Positions 23,097-35,814 are shown, counted from the first letter of the stretch. The stretch: DNA of 64,000 nt from Panulirus ornatus (GCF_036320965.1 NC_092287.1:3526297-3590296), one strand, 5' to 3'. The notes: generated by a model from the letters alone, not told the origin. Numbers and translations: made by a program.

Positions 23097-24092
23097 CTCA
23101 CTTCCCAAGCTTGGGAAGTGAGTCAATTGTTGTTCGCTGATGATACAGCGCTGGTGGCTGATTCATGTGAGAAACTGCAGAAGCTGGTGACTGAGTTTGG
23201 TAAAGTGTGTGGAAGAAGAAAGTTGAGAGTAAATGTGAATAAGAGCAAGGTTATTAGGTACAGTAGGGGTGAGGGTCAAGTCAATTGGGAGGTGAGTTTG
23301 AATGGAGAAAAACTGGAGGAAGTGAAGTGTTTTAGATATCTGGGAGTGGATCTGTCAGCGGATGGAACCATGGAAGCGGAAGTGGATCATAGGGTGGGGG
23401 AGGGGGCGAAAATTTTGGGAGCCTTGAAAAATGTGTGGAAGTCGAGAACATTATCTCGGAAAGCAAAAATGGGTATGTTTGAGGGAATAGTGGTACCAAC
23501 AATGCTGTATGGTTGCGAGGCGTGGGCTATGGATAGAGATGTGCGCAGGAGGATGGATGTGCTGGAAATGAGATGTTTGAGGACAATGTGTGGTGTGAGG
23601 TGGTTTGAGCGAGTAAGTAACGTAAGGGTAAGAGAGATGTGTGGAAATAAAAAGAGCGTGGTTGAGAGAGCAGAAGAGGGTGTTTTGAAATGGTTTGGGC
23701 ACATGGAGAGAATGAGTGAGGAGAGATTGACCAAGAGGATATATGTGTCGGAGGTGGAGGGAACGAGGAGAAGAGGGAGACCAAATTGGAGGTGGAAAGA
23801 TGGAGTGAAAAAGATTTTGTGTGATCGGGGCCTGAACATGCAGGAGGGTGAAAGGAGGGCAAGAAATAGAGTGAATTGGAGTCATGTGGTATACAGGGGT
23901 TGACGTGCTGTCAGTGGATTGAAGCAAGGCATGTGAAGCGTCTGGGGTAAACCATGGAAAGCTGTGTAGGTATGTATATTTGCGTGTGTGGACGTGTGTA
24001 TGTACATGTGTATGGGGGGGGGGGCCATTTCTTTCGTCTGTTTCCTTGCGCTACCTCGCAAACGCGGGAGACAGCGACAAAGTATAAAAAAA

Positions 24093-24110
<18 letters not shown>
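23095..24110 (+). mobile_element. RTE-like LINE copy 2, 5'-truncated with short 5' inversion
   Basis: Runs from a perfect 32-bp palindrome at the 5' end, through the RT C-terminal ORF, a 3' UTR with GTGTGGACGTGTGTATGTAC, and the terminal GCTACCTCGCAAACGCGGGA, GACAGCGACAAAGTAT, to a poly(A) tract (24086-24110) joined to (TA)n. The coding part is nearly identical to copy 3, so the two are young. Confidence 0.88.
23118..23903 (+). CDS. Reverse transcriptase C-terminal fragment, LINE copy 2
   Basis: 261 codons from ATG 23118 to TGA, within a frame whose true start is lost to truncation. LLFADDTALVAD at residues 4-15 contains the FADD catalytic motif of non-LTR reverse transcriptases. Downstream are FRYLGVDLSADGTM, LYGCEAWAMD, VLKWFGHMERMSEERL and GRRNW-type GRPNWRWKDGVKKIL, the usual order for RTE-like elements. 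No frameshift or stop, but the first RT blocks and the endonuclease are absent, so it cannot be autonomous. Confidence 0.85.
   Translation: MSQLLFADDTALVADSCEKLQKLVTEFGKVCGRRKLRVNVNKSKVIRYSRGEGQVNWEVSLNGEKLEEVKCFRYLGVDLSADGTMEAEVDHRVGEGAKILGALKNVWKSRTLSRKAKMGMFEGIVVPTMLYGCEAWAMDRDVRRRMDVLEMRCLRTMCGVRWFERVSNVRVREMCGNKKSVVERAEEGVLKWFGHMERMSEERLTKRIYVSEVEGTRRRGRPNWRWKDGVKKILCDRGLNMQEGERRARNRVNWSHVVYRG

Positions 24111-24143
<33 letters not shown>
24111..24143. repeat. (TA)n array at the 3' end of LINE copy 2
   Basis: TA repeat continuing from the poly(A) tail. Confidence 0.96.
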
Positions 24144-24145
<2 letters not shown>

Positions 24146-26044
24146 TTTTGTGTTTTGTTTACCCTAATATCAATTTTGGTTTAAAGTCTGCGGTCTGTAT
24201 ATGTAGTTGTGGTAATCACTGACCTCATTATGCGCTTCTAACAATAAACTTTAATTGTGGGGGCATTTGTTTTAGAAAGACATTCAACACAAAACATGTT
24301 TAAAAGTAAAGTGTGCGCGCGTGAACCTCGTGTACGATAAGGAAGCCAAGAACTTGTGTACGATAAACGAAGACTGATGTACGGTATTTGTCATTATTTT
24401 TCAGAAGCGTTCATAATGGCAGAGTCGGACAGTAAAGTGTGTTGGTAATGGCAGTCAAAGAACAGGTCTGGAACAGGCTGGCTGGCGGGAAGATGCTGCC
24501 CAGAACCTGTTGCTACCTCGCGCTGCCACACGTACGACCACACTTTAACCGTTCCTTACCAATCACCATTACCGTATAATTTCAAGTGATAAGAAATGGT
24601 AGATGACATACATAAAAATTAAATGATTGATTAGATTATTTGATTGATAGCGAGGGAGTGTGTTGATATATTGGAGGATATGAGTTGATCCGTACGACAT
24701 GTTTGATACTCCTGGTATCTGCGGAGGCTCTGTGAATGGGCAGTTGTCAACACGATCCCGTGAGGTGTGATTGTGGTGGTGTGGTATTACTAGCAATAGT
24801 GGCTGGATTTATGGTTGACTTTGAAGAAGATTGTGATAGATTGAATATCAGTTACTCCGTGTGTCCAGCTGTTGTTGGCAGCATCTGTCCACTGTACTCG
24901 AGGTGGATTACTGTGATAGGTAATGTATTATCCTGACTTTTTGGTTTTTACATTATCAAGAAATGGTTGATGTGGTTTATGCATAAAGTTTCCGCAGCCT
25001 TCACAAGGGTGATCATGTGGTAAATTTCTTGATTATTTCATCTTTGAGGTATTTCTGAAAAGCATTACCTCCATCTGGGTGCTCTATGAAGAATTATACT
25101 GTAAACTCTGATGTCACAGTAAGAATTAATATTCATTTAAACAAGCCTTGATTTATTTTGGTTTTTGCATGAGAAATACATTAACCTCAGCGGCGAAGGT
25201 GATTTGGTGTTTAGTGGAAGTCACAAGAAACATTGTTCTCCTTGACCTAACACCGAACACGAGCGTGTGTGGTGGTGATGGCCTGGGCTGCGGGCTACGG
25301 ACACGCCCTTCAGACAACAGGAATGGTGATGGGGTCTATCCCGTCCGTACAAGGCGGCCTCAGCCACAACGGGATTTAAAAACCCTCCCTCCTCTCTCGA
25401 CGGTGCAAGTGACTCCCTCTAGTACCTGTGGTGGTAGACCCGCTGAACAGCACTGTGTATCAGAACAGTAGCAGTGATAGGGTGTGACAAGGCAGGAGTG
25501 GGGTTCCCTTAACCTGTCTAGTGGAAGGTTGTGGCCACGGCGTGCCCAAGGGAAAAGGCTTAGCACCCTGTCTAAATCCTTGATGAAACAACCTTGTAAT
25601 TTTTGCCACCCATGGTGTTGTAATAAAGGAAGAGTTCAGGTGGATTTATTGTATCTTTTTGTTGGTCTTTTGAAATCTTCGATTTCCTTACATTTTTGTT
25701 TGATAATTACAGGACCATCGATGGTATAGTTAATTCATGTGTTGTTTATCGTGTTTCGTTCATGTACATCCATATGATACCTATTTCTGATTCCAGCTTA
25801 CTAAACTTCTTGACATTGTTCACCTTTTTTAACAACTGAGGTGACTGGTCATATTTTATCATTTTTCTAGAGTACCTTTGGTAAGATCAGGGTTTGGTTT
25901 GGTTTAGTTTAGATACAAACCTAACCTAGCCTAGAATAATGTTAGGTTAAAGATAGGGGGGGGGGAGAATCTTCGGGTGATTCTAATATATCTTAACAGA
26001 AAAGATACGTCTTTATTAGCAAGGCGGTAATAACTCTTTGAAGG
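24144..26044. other. No gene or major repeat recognised
   Basis: Moderate-GC DNA. Frames at 24736-24936 and 25148-25471 lack any recognised domain and flanking signals. Around 25895-25960 CCTAACCTAGCCTAG and TTAGGTTAA motifs recur. Confidence 0.4.
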
Positions 26045-26095
26045 CGTGACACATGACCCGACACCTTAAGGGTCAGGTGAAAGGTCAGGCTTAAG
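26045..26095 (+). repeat. Foldback-like repeat, locus 4 (centre only)
   Basis: GACCCGACACCTTAAGGGTC followed by AGGTGAAAGGTCAGG: the palindromic centre without clear arms. AGGTGAAAGGTCA at 26075-26087 is a one-mismatch DR1. Confidence 0.5.
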
Positions 26096-28020
26096 AAACA
26101 CAGAACAAGAAAGCCGTAAGTAGAAACTGGAGTAAATATTGTCTTGTGTACGTTGTTAGGCGAGATGGTCACAAGGGTAGGCTAGGCTAGGCTGGTAATA
26201 GGGATTAACGTGTAGTGGGGCTGTGAGATTATCCTAGCACGACAGGCGCCCAGAGCGAACTTAAGTGTCGCTTATCTTTTAATGTGATAACAGGTTAGGC
26301 TATGATGGTTTAAGTTTAGTTTAGGAGCTATGATTTAGTTTGGGGTGGTGTAAAGGATAAACAGCCAAAAATGATCCCAAAATGAAATGTCTTTTTACAT
26401 TTGTAAGAAAAGCACGTTTGTATGTGGGAGATGGATCGCATCCGGCATGTGTGTGTGTGTGTGTGGAAGGATATTATTATTTACGTAGATAAACGTACTT
26501 ATTGTCCGTTCTGAGCTATGGTGATGTTTGTTAAATCTAAATTATGAAAGCCTGATTTTTCAGCCTAACCTCTTGAAATTTTGTGTATTCAATTTTTTCT
26601 TTCTTTTGTCCTTGATGACGTATGTGAACTACCGTTACTCCCTCCTCTCCCTTCTCTTATTTTGCCAGTTCACTGGTTCTCCATTTTCCAGACATTACAC
26701 AGTGGCTGTTTAGGGAGCTGAGCCAGTCGAGAGGAAAATTATGGCGTATTTGTGTGCATTACCTGGCCCCGGGTCGGGTACCCTCGGAACACAACACAAT
26801 TAGACTGGGGGTTGTAAGGGATAAAGTGACCTGCTGGGGACTTACGACGGTGTCTCAGTCTACTGTGGCCCATATGGTCTGGGTCTCTAAGGTCGTGATT
26901 TCCATGCAGGGGAGGAAGGTAAAGGAGAATCTAGGTCAAAAATACCGCGGGACATCAAAGCCTTGACGACTGTATTGACAGTTTGCTGGAGATGTTAGAG
27001 GGAGTGTGTTTGGCTTGGCCACGTAAATGCCTGCATTACGAAACATTACGAGAAAATGTTTACACTCAGTTGTATGTTGAGGGAATAAGCGAAAGTTGAA
27101 ATATACATTATCAACATGTAAGGTTATCTCGTTATGTAGAACCCGAGAAGGGAGGAAAGAATTGTAGATGTTGACACGAGCACACAGGCATGTAAATATG
27201 CATGGCTGTAATTTGGATTCAGGAAATTATCAGTATACCCAAGTTTGTTGCAAAATGCGCTTACGTGTAATTAAGTACATCGGCATAAAGTTAACGGACA
27301 TGCTGATGTTAAATGTGTATATGGACACACACACACATACATTAAGTACGTTCCTGTTTATTTATATACGTATAGTTGTCGCATATCTGCGTGTGACGTA
27401 TATGAACGTAAGGTTACGTACCGTAGGCATATGGCACATGATATGTACCATCATGTAACTGCTTATGGTCTCGTCTCAGGTTTATACTCCCTACGAACAG
27501 ACCTTCGTGACCCACCAGCCTGTAATCAAGTACACGGACCAGGGATGATGACAGCCACAGGCGTCCTTGGCAACGTTAGAAATTAGACGAAAGCGTAGTG
27601 TTTACGGAGGCTATTTTCCCCCCGGCTGAAATGTAAACAAATGCGTCGTATCCTATGGTAATCCCAGCCCATCACGAACTACTGCTTGGTCGCTTATAGC
27701 AATGATTTTCCCTTTTTTTTTTTTTTTCATGTGTGGTGCTCTATTAACATGCTTTTGTAATAGAGCACTCTAAATATTCACTGCTTTACGTAAGGAAATC
27801 TGTTTCTGTATTTTTTCAAAGCACTTGAAACTATTATTTATAGCAGTCCCACCAGCGAATCCCAGCGCTGCACTCTTCCGAACCTTGTCCCAACCAATGG
27901 AATGTCTGGAATGTTCTGTACTCCAGTTATCGCCACTGACCGGAAGGTGGGATCATTTGGTAATTCCAGGCGCCACATACTTGTCATGAATGTGGTGACC
28001 TTAGTGTTGGTGCATTGCTC
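26096..28020. other. No gene recognised
   Basis: Mixed-composition DNA with no exon I can support. It has a short GT run near 26450 and small CA runs near 27325. Confidence 0.4.
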
Positions 28021-28074
28021 CTTGAGCACGGCGGTACGACCACGGAGCACAACGGTACGGCCCCTGATCATAAG
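28021..28074 (+). repeat. Foldback-like repeat, locus 5 (left arm)
   Basis: Two 21-23-bp left-arm units: GAGCACGGCGGTACGACCAC and GAGCACAACGGTACGGCCCC, then GATCATAAGG. Confidence 0.6.
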
Positions 28075-28146
28075 GCTCCTACCTTTGTTCACAATAGATT
28101 TCGTATTCCTCCTTGTGTAGAGCTTTCGAATTTATAGTGTAGAGCA

Positions 28147-28148
<2 letters not shown>

Positions 28149-28213
<65 letters not shown>
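28149..28213. repeat. (TA)n array
   Basis: About 65 bases of TA. Confidence 0.97.
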
Positions 28214-28215
<2 letters not shown>

Positions 28216-29442
28216 CACTAGCTTCCCCATTACATTGCTTATTTTACCTGAAGGGAAATTTAATTATCCGTAAACTTTGATTAGCGAAAGTTTACAATAT
28301 TAGTTATTTTTGATTATTTATTAGTCTTTATTGGACATGTGATTTCTTTCTCTGCCGTTCTTTATGTAAACGTAGTTTATCCGACATGTATATAGGTAGT
28401 ACATACACTGTTGGGTAGTGCCCTATTGGCTAATCTATGTACTTCCTGTCTTATGATTGGAAATGCTACACATCATCCCTTATCCATTACGTATCAATTT
28501 CTCTGGGTTATCCATCTCACCATTTTCGTATATTCCTGTGTCTTATCTAATCCACGATCTTTCCCCCTCTGATTGGGGAAGGTCTCCCTTCAAAGCGTGA
28601 TGAGCGGATCAACAAGAGTTCGTCTTGAAAGTGGTCGAAATGAAGCTTCTTTTCTCGCCTTTCTCCCGGGTAAACTGATCGTGGCTGGCTGGCTGGCTGG
28701 GTTGTAGGGTGGGTGAGACCCGCCGTCGTCACCACTCGACCACCGGCTCATATTCCACCAGCGAGTGAGGAACTGTTTAAAAAAAATGATTAATAATTAA
28801 CCTGGTTTCAGCAGAACTCTTTACTCAATCGCCCGCGAGTCTTGGTTGGGGGAAAAGCCATTGCGTACGGTGTAAGAGTTCGAAGAAATAGATAGACGAT
28901 AAGGTATCCCACTTCGATGATTGGTGGGTGTGGTGTTGCCGTTCGGACAAGGACGTTAAGTATTTTGGTCATTACGAGCGGTGTGGCAAACAATCCACAC
29001 CCGTAGCGTTTCCACGTACTGGCCGGATGTCCCAGTCAGGCCTGGGAATGCGCCGTGGGGCCCCACCAAGTTCCTGAGTGAATGGCAAAGTGACTGACTC
29101 CTCTCTCTCTCACACACCCTATGACTTCATCATGGCGTCCTGGAAGCTTCCGATGACGTAATATGGTCAAGGCGGGGCAAAATTGGCGAGCGCGCGAGGC
29201 TTTTGTTTTATTATATCCTCATATGAGTAGTAGAGAGTGGGTGACATACGATGGTTAAATACTGTGCTGATATTTGCTCCGCGCTCCACGTGATCTTAAA
29301 GAGCCACAGTGTTGTACCGATGGTTAGTCGGAGTGTAATGATAAAACGGAAATGCGTTCAATCTACGAAGTATATCAGATGGGCGTTAGTGCGCTGATTG
29401 TTAGATTACCTTGATATAACAAACGTCTTTAGCTGTTAGGAT
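28214..29442. other. No gene recognised
   Basis: Includes a short (GGCT)n at about 28683-28700 and a CpG-richer patch with a TGACGTAA motif near 29155. No coding exon seen. Confidence 0.4.
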
Positions 29443-29700
29443 CTTGAGCACGACGGTACCATCGTACCGTCGTGCTCAAGGACCACGCCTCACGCCGTCG
29501 TACTTAATGGCCCCACCCTTAGACGTCGTGCTCAAGGGCCCCGCGTCTAGCCGTCGTGCTCAAGGGCCCCGCGTCCAGCCGTCGTGCTCAAGGGCCCCGC
29601 GTCCAGGCGTCATGCTCAAGGGCCCCGCGTCCAGCCGTCGTGCTCAAGGGCCCCGCGTCCAGATGTCGTGCTCAAGGACCCCGCCGACGTTGTGTTTAAG
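29443..29700 (-). repeat. Foldback-like repeat, locus 6: palindrome plus 28-bp array
   Basis: A perfect inverted pair with 17-bp arms (29443-29459 CTTGAGCACGACGGTAC and 29464-29480, spacer of 4) is followed by a right-arm array. Here the period is 28 bp (CGTCGTGCTCAAGGGCCCCG, then CGTCCAGC), at 29524, 29552, 29580 and on to about 29690: the same GTCGTGCTCAAG core with a longer spacer. Confidence 0.75.
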
Positions 29701-30115
29701 GGGGTCGATCTTCACCCCATGAATAAGTCACCACCTCGTCACGGTGGTATAGTCAGTCGCCGGGAATGCTAAATACGCCATGGCCGTGTGTCGGGACGTC
29801 CCGGGATCACTTCCCTACAAAATGGCCCCAGAAGGAAAGTCTTAAGTAATATTTTGACCTTATTTTTTTCTTAAAGAAGTTTATGATGTAGTGGTGACGG
29901 TAGACGTGGGTGCGGTGAAACTGCTGCGACAGGCCCCGAGGGGGTCCCTAACGGAGCAGCAGCTGGGGGCCGCGGCGTCCTCGATATCCTGCAAGGATGT
30001 GCCGCAGGAGAGGGACACACGGGAAGTCCTGTAGGAGGGCTTCCCTGGGAGAACGGATTAAGTGGATAAATTGGGAAGCGAGTGGAAGGAAAAGGGGTCG
30101 TGGGCGTGGTCGTGG

Positions 30116-30118
<3 letters not shown>
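29701..30118. other. No gene recognised
   Basis: GC-rich segment with no supported exon. A G-rich/C-rich strand bias is visible around 29920-29990. Confidence 0.35.

Positions 30119-30156
<38 letters not shown>
30119..30156. repeat. (CT)n array
   Basis: Short CT array. Confidence 0.95.
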
Positions 30157-30158
<2 letters not shown>

Positions 30159-30962
30159 TATTAAGGAGCGTTGCCAAATGTTGATGATATGTGAGGTTAG
30201 GTTGGTCCAGGGAGGAAGACCCCCCCCCCCCTCCATCCACCTACCCAGTAGGGAATCATGGAAAGAGAATGAGGAGAGAGATGGTGGCTTTGGAGAGAGG
30301 AAGGTATGAGGAAGGCGATGATTGGTGGATTGTGTGAGACGAGAGCACCGCTATTCTTGATCGCCCTTTCAACCTCCACAGTAGCATGCTGGTGGTGGTG
30401 ATAGCGTGGAGGCGGGGTGGATATTGGCCACCCCGCCTCCCGTGGTAGTCGTCGTGTGTGTGTGTGTGTGTGTGGTAGGACGCGACCTTGGTGCGATGTC
30501 CAGCCGGTATTGGAGTCTCCACACGCACACACGGACGCACGCATCTACGAACGCATGCTTCCACGGACGCATGCTATATACGCACACATTCCTGGGCGGT
30601 GACACTGACACACACACACACACGCTTCGAAAGATCTTTGCCAGGAGAGAATAGCCAGAGGTCTTAACGTGAAGTTGAGCAATGAACTTGTTACGAAACC
30701 TGTAAAGAAGTACTGTTTCACAGTGTAAAGGTATTTGATAAATGGATTCAACTAAATGACGGACTTGTTGAACGCAGACAGCGTGCGGATTTTCGAAAAG
30801 TTTTCTGACGGTAGAGAAATTACAAGAGATGGGGGGGAGGGGGGGCCCTTCGAGTGTACAACTTCCTGCCCTGTTGTGCCAAAGGTAATCATAATTGATT
30901 AACCGGAATTACTATTAATTACATTTATATATTTTTTACTGTTATTAATATTATTATTAATA

Positions 30963-30968
<6 letters not shown>
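30157..30968. other. No gene recognised
   Basis: Contains short (GT)n and (CA)n runs near 30453 and 30606 and repeated ACGCATGCTTCCACGG-like pieces around 30545-30575. Confidence 0.4.

Positions 30969-31037
<69 letters not shown>
30969..31037. repeat. (GA)n array
   Basis: About 69 bases of GA. Confidence 0.98.
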
Positions 31038-31039
<2 letters not shown>

Positions 31040-32346
31040 CAGATAACCTCCCCCCCCTGGCCTTCCAGTACCCCCACCTTTTGGGGGAAATGATTGACCA
31101 ACGCAAACAACTCGTCCTGGAAATACCAGGAGGAGGAGGAGCAGGAGCCTACCGCACCGAACACGTTAGATGGCGTCACATTTCTAAAGACTAGCCCGGC
31201 CTGACGCTCGCGCTCCCTCCCTCCCTCTCTCCCTTTTGCGCAACCTCTGCCCATGTTAATGGTCTGCCCTCCCGTTCTTAGAAGACCAGGCCGGAGATGT
31301 GGTCAGTTAAGTGACTGTACAACTCCCCCTTGCCCCCTGCCCCCTGCCCCCTCGACTGGAAGAGAGAGAGAGACTTTATAGAATTGTGGACGAGCTCGTT
31401 TAGTCGTGTCTTGCGAATGAGGTGTTGGGTAGTTACGTAAGGAAGTCAGAGGTTCTGGTAGTCGTTAGAGGTGGCTGTGATGGAACTTTTATGATAAATA
31501 GGTTATGAATCGAGTTGATGTCAGTTATCTTCATAGACACAAGTTGTTGTCTCGCGAAATGTTAATTTTCATACGAAAAGATGTCTGGTAAACTGGTAAA
31601 TGTCGTACAATCAGGTTGTAATGATTATCATTCGGGACAGGGATGGTAATTATCTCACGAGCTAAAATAATGTATCATACACGAGTCGGGTTGTTATACT
31701 AGAAGTTGTTATCAACACATTACAGAAACAATGCGAGACAAATTCTTATAGCTTAAAGTTGTACTAGCAGTTAAACGTTCGTACGGGGCAATTATATAGC
31801 TCTCGCACGTGTCCCGTAGTTATCATACTCCTGGTAGTTTGTGTTCATCCTGTTGTTATCGTGGCTTTGGAGTCGTACGAGACAGTGTATGGCTATCGTA
31901 TGTATCTAGTATTTATCGTACCGCTGGAAGTTGGTGTTCATGCATAGCTATCGTACGTAAGGGTCACGTGCATAGAGCGTACGCGGTGTTAGAATTGTAT
32001 TCACCTCCTGAAGAAGGCGTTGACGATCTTACGATTGGTGGTGGTTGTATCTTGCCGTTGACGGCCTTAAAGACCCCTGACAGTTGATAGGGCGTCTTGT
32101 GATTATTTTACGTTTGGAAGTTCATATTTGTACGATAGCAGATCTTTTGAGAGGCTAGATATGTGTACCTTTCTATAAGCGACAGATATGAAGTAGTTAT
32201 GGAATATGTGTCATAAGAAAAATCGTGGATTTATCAAACGATGCACCATTAATACCGATAGTGGGTGAAGCAGTTAATAGACGGGCGAAAATTTGTGTGT
32301 CAAGAAACGAGACTAAAGTTGTTACGTTGAAAGGTATGATTAAGCC
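31038..32346. other. No gene; loose repeats of TAGTTATCGTACG type
   Basis: A CCCCTG tract at about 31325-31350. From about 31440 to 31960 the sequence keeps returning to variants of GTTGTTATC, TATCGTACG and CTGGTAGTT at irregular spacing, as expected for an old decayed tandem array. Confidence 0.4.
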
Positions 32347-32449
32347 CTTGAGCACGACGGTTACGACCCTCAGGTACGATGGCTTTCATAGAAGTCATGT
32401 CTGTGAATCGTCACGGCACCATAGCCAAGGGTCGTACCATCGTGCTCAG
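32347..32449 (+). repeat. Foldback-like repeat, locus 7
   Basis: One left unit (TTGAGCACGACGGTTACGAC), a TACGATGGC junction, a centre unlike the others, CCATAGCC, and one right unit (GGGTCGTACCATCGTGCTC). Confidence 0.65.
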
Positions 32450-33406
32450 CATCACTCCTGAGTTAGCAATAGTTATTAGAGACAGTTATCCAGCGAGACA
32501 AAGCCGCTACATTACAGGCCAGGTAAATACGACATCTCAAGGCTGGGAGAAGGCAGTCCGTGGAGGCCCTTTTGAGTCATCAGTATGTCATGTGGGGACA
32601 TCTTGGCTCCTTCGTCGACATCCGGGAAGCGCTTGATCTGCCGTCATATGAAACGCGGCGTCTGGCAGCGCAGTAAGGCTGTGGTGGGTGACGGCCGGGC
32701 CGGACGGCTGCCAGCTGCCGGCAAAACGTCGACGGGTCTCTGTGGCAGAGAGACGTGAAGTACGCGCGTCGCTAATTGGTCGACACACCTGGCCCGCGTG
32801 GTCCTGGGCCAGCGCTGGGCAGGTGGCAGGATGAGTCACACAAGGTGTGGGTGGGCAGGAGGAGGCAGAGAAACCGTTGATAAACACGTAGGAGATAGAC
32901 GGAGAGGTCACTAGGGACGACAGGAGATGAAGGAAGGACTGAAGGAAGCGCATGCGAAAAGAAAATCAAAGAGTTAATGGTAAAACAAAGTTCACAAGAC
33001 ATAAAAAGATAAGGAAAAGCGAATTTGATTATTAGCCAGACGGGTGAGAACAATCAAGACGAAAAAAAAAAATTGAAGGAAACGACAGTAAAAAGGTGGA
33101 GAGGAAGTGGATGACTAGCAGGAGGCAAGCAGATATCACTTGCTATTCCACCAACCCACCAAGCTAGACGCCACTGAGCGTTTGTTTACAACCGCGCGCT
33201 TGGTTCTTTGTTGAGTTCCCGACCTTCCCGTTACACCCTTCCTTCTGGTCTCTCTCAAGAAAACGAGAAGAGACATTGTAGAAAATAATGTAAAGTGTTA
33301 TATCCTCCGACTCAGAGTTGTGTGGGCCAGATGCGCATGGGCGGGCGCGTGGAGCAGGTGATTTTGCTCCCCGCGCGCAGGCGAGGTGACGCCTGGTAGT
33401 TAACCC
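32450..33406. other. No gene recognised
   Basis: GC-rich without a supported exon; a decayed segment GAAAGCGAATTTG... near 33010 has no match that I know. Confidence 0.35.
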
Positions 33407-33676
33407 CTTGAGCACGACGCCACGACTCTTGAGTCTTATGGCTTGACCTTTCACCCTGCCCTTATGGGTCTGGCTAATGGCTAGGTCATTATAACGAGGC
33501 ACGTGCCGTCGTGCTCCCGGTTCTTTACCGTCTTTCTAAAGAGGGTTCGTAACGTCGTGCTCATGGGTTCGTAACGTCGTGCTCATGGGTTCGTAACGTC
33601 GTGCTCAAGGGTTCGTACCGTCGTGCTCAAGGGTTGTTACCGTCGTGCTCATGGGTTCGAACCATCGTGCTCTAGG
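33407..33676 (-). repeat. Foldback-like repeat, locus 8 (long right arm)
   Basis: One left unit (TTGAGCACGACGCCACGAC), then TCTTATGGCTTGACC, a centre with TGACCTTTCACCC (33444-33456), and seven right units such as GGGTTCGTAACGTCGTGCTC at 21-bp spacing. Arm lengths are clearly unequal. Confidence 0.7.
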
Positions 33677-35391
33677 TGTTAAACCGATACTGAAGCCCTT
33701 CTAAACCCGCTGGAATTTTGAGGTAAACAAGTCGGGCATCTGCACCACTGTCCTCGCTGTATTAAAGTACCCTTCTCCCTCTCGTATTAAGCCGGCGGGC
33801 TCGTATCACCGCTCGTTAGCGTGTTGTTACCATTGATCACAGTAACGTTATTAGCTGGTAGCGAATCGTGACAGTGATAACACAAGAGTCTTGCCACCAT
33901 ACTGTCGCCAATGGGGGGGGGTGGAGTTAGTTGCCAGATGTTGCCATAACCGTCCCCACGGAAGCCTCGCACCATTATGAATGTATATGAAGTTATGGAG
34001 ACATATCTACCGTTATATTACAGTCGTTAATTGTAATTTTGTATAGCATTGCAGAATATGTATAGAATATTGTACTATTGATGAATATTTCAGAAAATGC
34101 TGGTCACTATTATGATCGAGTTACGTCCACAGTTAAAATCGATATTTGATTGGCCAAGGAGCGTCCCTTGTTATCGCCAGACTGGCGCCTGTTGGTCAGT
34201 TTATCACTCAGCCGTTACCAGTGTGTCAACCACTTTATTTTACGTCCCCTCATTTCCTCACCAGGCCTCAGTAACGTATCCTTAACTTTGTCAACAGAAC
34301 CCCATATGATTTTTTTTTTGGAAATCACTAGTGCCACTTGTGTCACCGGGTGTGTCTCATGGTGATAATGAGTATTGCTTTTTTTTTTCTTTACTCAGGC
34401 CTTCAGCAACCACACCCATAACTCACACACAGCCTTGCCGGCTCCGGGCGATCAAGGAAACTCGAGGGGGAAATTGATGTTAGTCACTGGTAATGGCAGG
34501 AGGAGGAGCTCTGTGGTAATGGAGTTTCTGGTTCTTCTCTTTCTTTTCCTCCCCTTCTCTTTCCTCCCCACACTCTTAGCCCCTACTTATAACACCCTTT
34601 CTCCCTTCTCTGCTCCCTCCCTAACCTCCCCACGTCAACTCCCACCGTAATTTTAACCCGAGGGAGAGGGAAAACACAGTCATTACCCCGAACCGTGCGA
34701 GGCTGCCTCGAGAACTGAAATTACCGCCGCTCACGACGCTCTCCATACGTGCGTTGGTTGGCTCGGGAGGAGGAAGGGTTCGCTTGGAGGCGGCCGCCAG
34801 CGGTCCGACCTACTGGCCAATTGACGGATGAATAGCATTTGTGGGTGGAGAGAGTTGCAAGGTCGTTCCCTAAGGGATAGTTGGACGTGTTGGTGGTTCG
34901 TGGCGCCCACTCGGAGCGCTCCGAAACAGTTGGTTTCTTTACGATTTGATAATTTTTTTTTCTAATGTCAGCATTTATCTTTTCATCTGTCAACGACGTA
35001 CAGCAATGTATGAGTTTAATTTTTTTTCATATAATGAAGAACAAAAGCTCTTTTTTTCTATAATTCATGGACGATGGAAAGCGAGGTTCACAGTCTTGAA
35101 TCAGGTGTTATTCTAGGGATATTTCGACGAGATTTGACACACTTGACCTCAGGTCATCACTGGTGAATAGCGACTCATTGTCTCTCTTGTTTCATAACTA
35201 CTTATCCTTTGTAAGTACGCACGCGTGACGAGGTCTTCTTGGGATTCTCTCGGGGTTGGTTCAAGGTCTCGAACCATCGGTTCGTGACACATGTTCTCTC
35301 ACGCTTATGGGAATTTCAGGCAAGATGTTTGAGGTTTTATATCTGGCCATGGTTGGCTGCAGCGTTATCCCCCCGTCAGCTCGCTGGTGGA
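33677..35391. other. No gene recognised
   Basis: Moderate-GC DNA with homopolymer runs; frames at 34150-34650 and 34721-34993 have no recognisable domain. Confidence 0.4.
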
Positions 35392-35575
35392 GAACGGGTT
35401 CTTCTCCTGTCAAGGCCCTGGTAGAAGAAGGGTTAACCCTCCCTGTCAAGGCCCTGGTAGAGGATGGGTTATGCTCCTGTCAAGGCCCTGGTAGAGGAAG
35501 GGTTAACCCTCCCTGTCAAGGCCCTGGTAGGGGAAGGGTTAACCCACCCTCCCTGTCAAGGCTTTGTCAGAAGGT
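35392..35575. repeat. 34-36-bp minisatellite
   Basis: Five copies of a unit starting CTGTCAAGGCCCTGGTAG, at 35407, 35443, 35477, 35513 and about 35553, with GGGTTAACCCTCC between. Confidence 0.85.
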
Positions 35576-35701
35576 GATGACAGGAGGAGAAGTACTGTCA
35601 AGCTCTGCCTGCCTGCCTCCCACGGTGTGCCAAGCCAGAGGTAAGGCCGTTCGCTCGACGCGTTCCCACACCACAAGCACTGCTGAGGTGAGGCAGGTAG
35701 G

Positions 35702-35702
<1 letters not shown>

Positions 35703-35785
<83 letters not shown>
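35703..35785. repeat. (CT)n array
   Basis: About 83 bases of CT. Confidence 0.98.
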
Positions 35786-35787
<2 letters not shown>

Positions 35788-35814
35788 GCCACCGACCAGT
35801 AGGGATGGGGAGGG

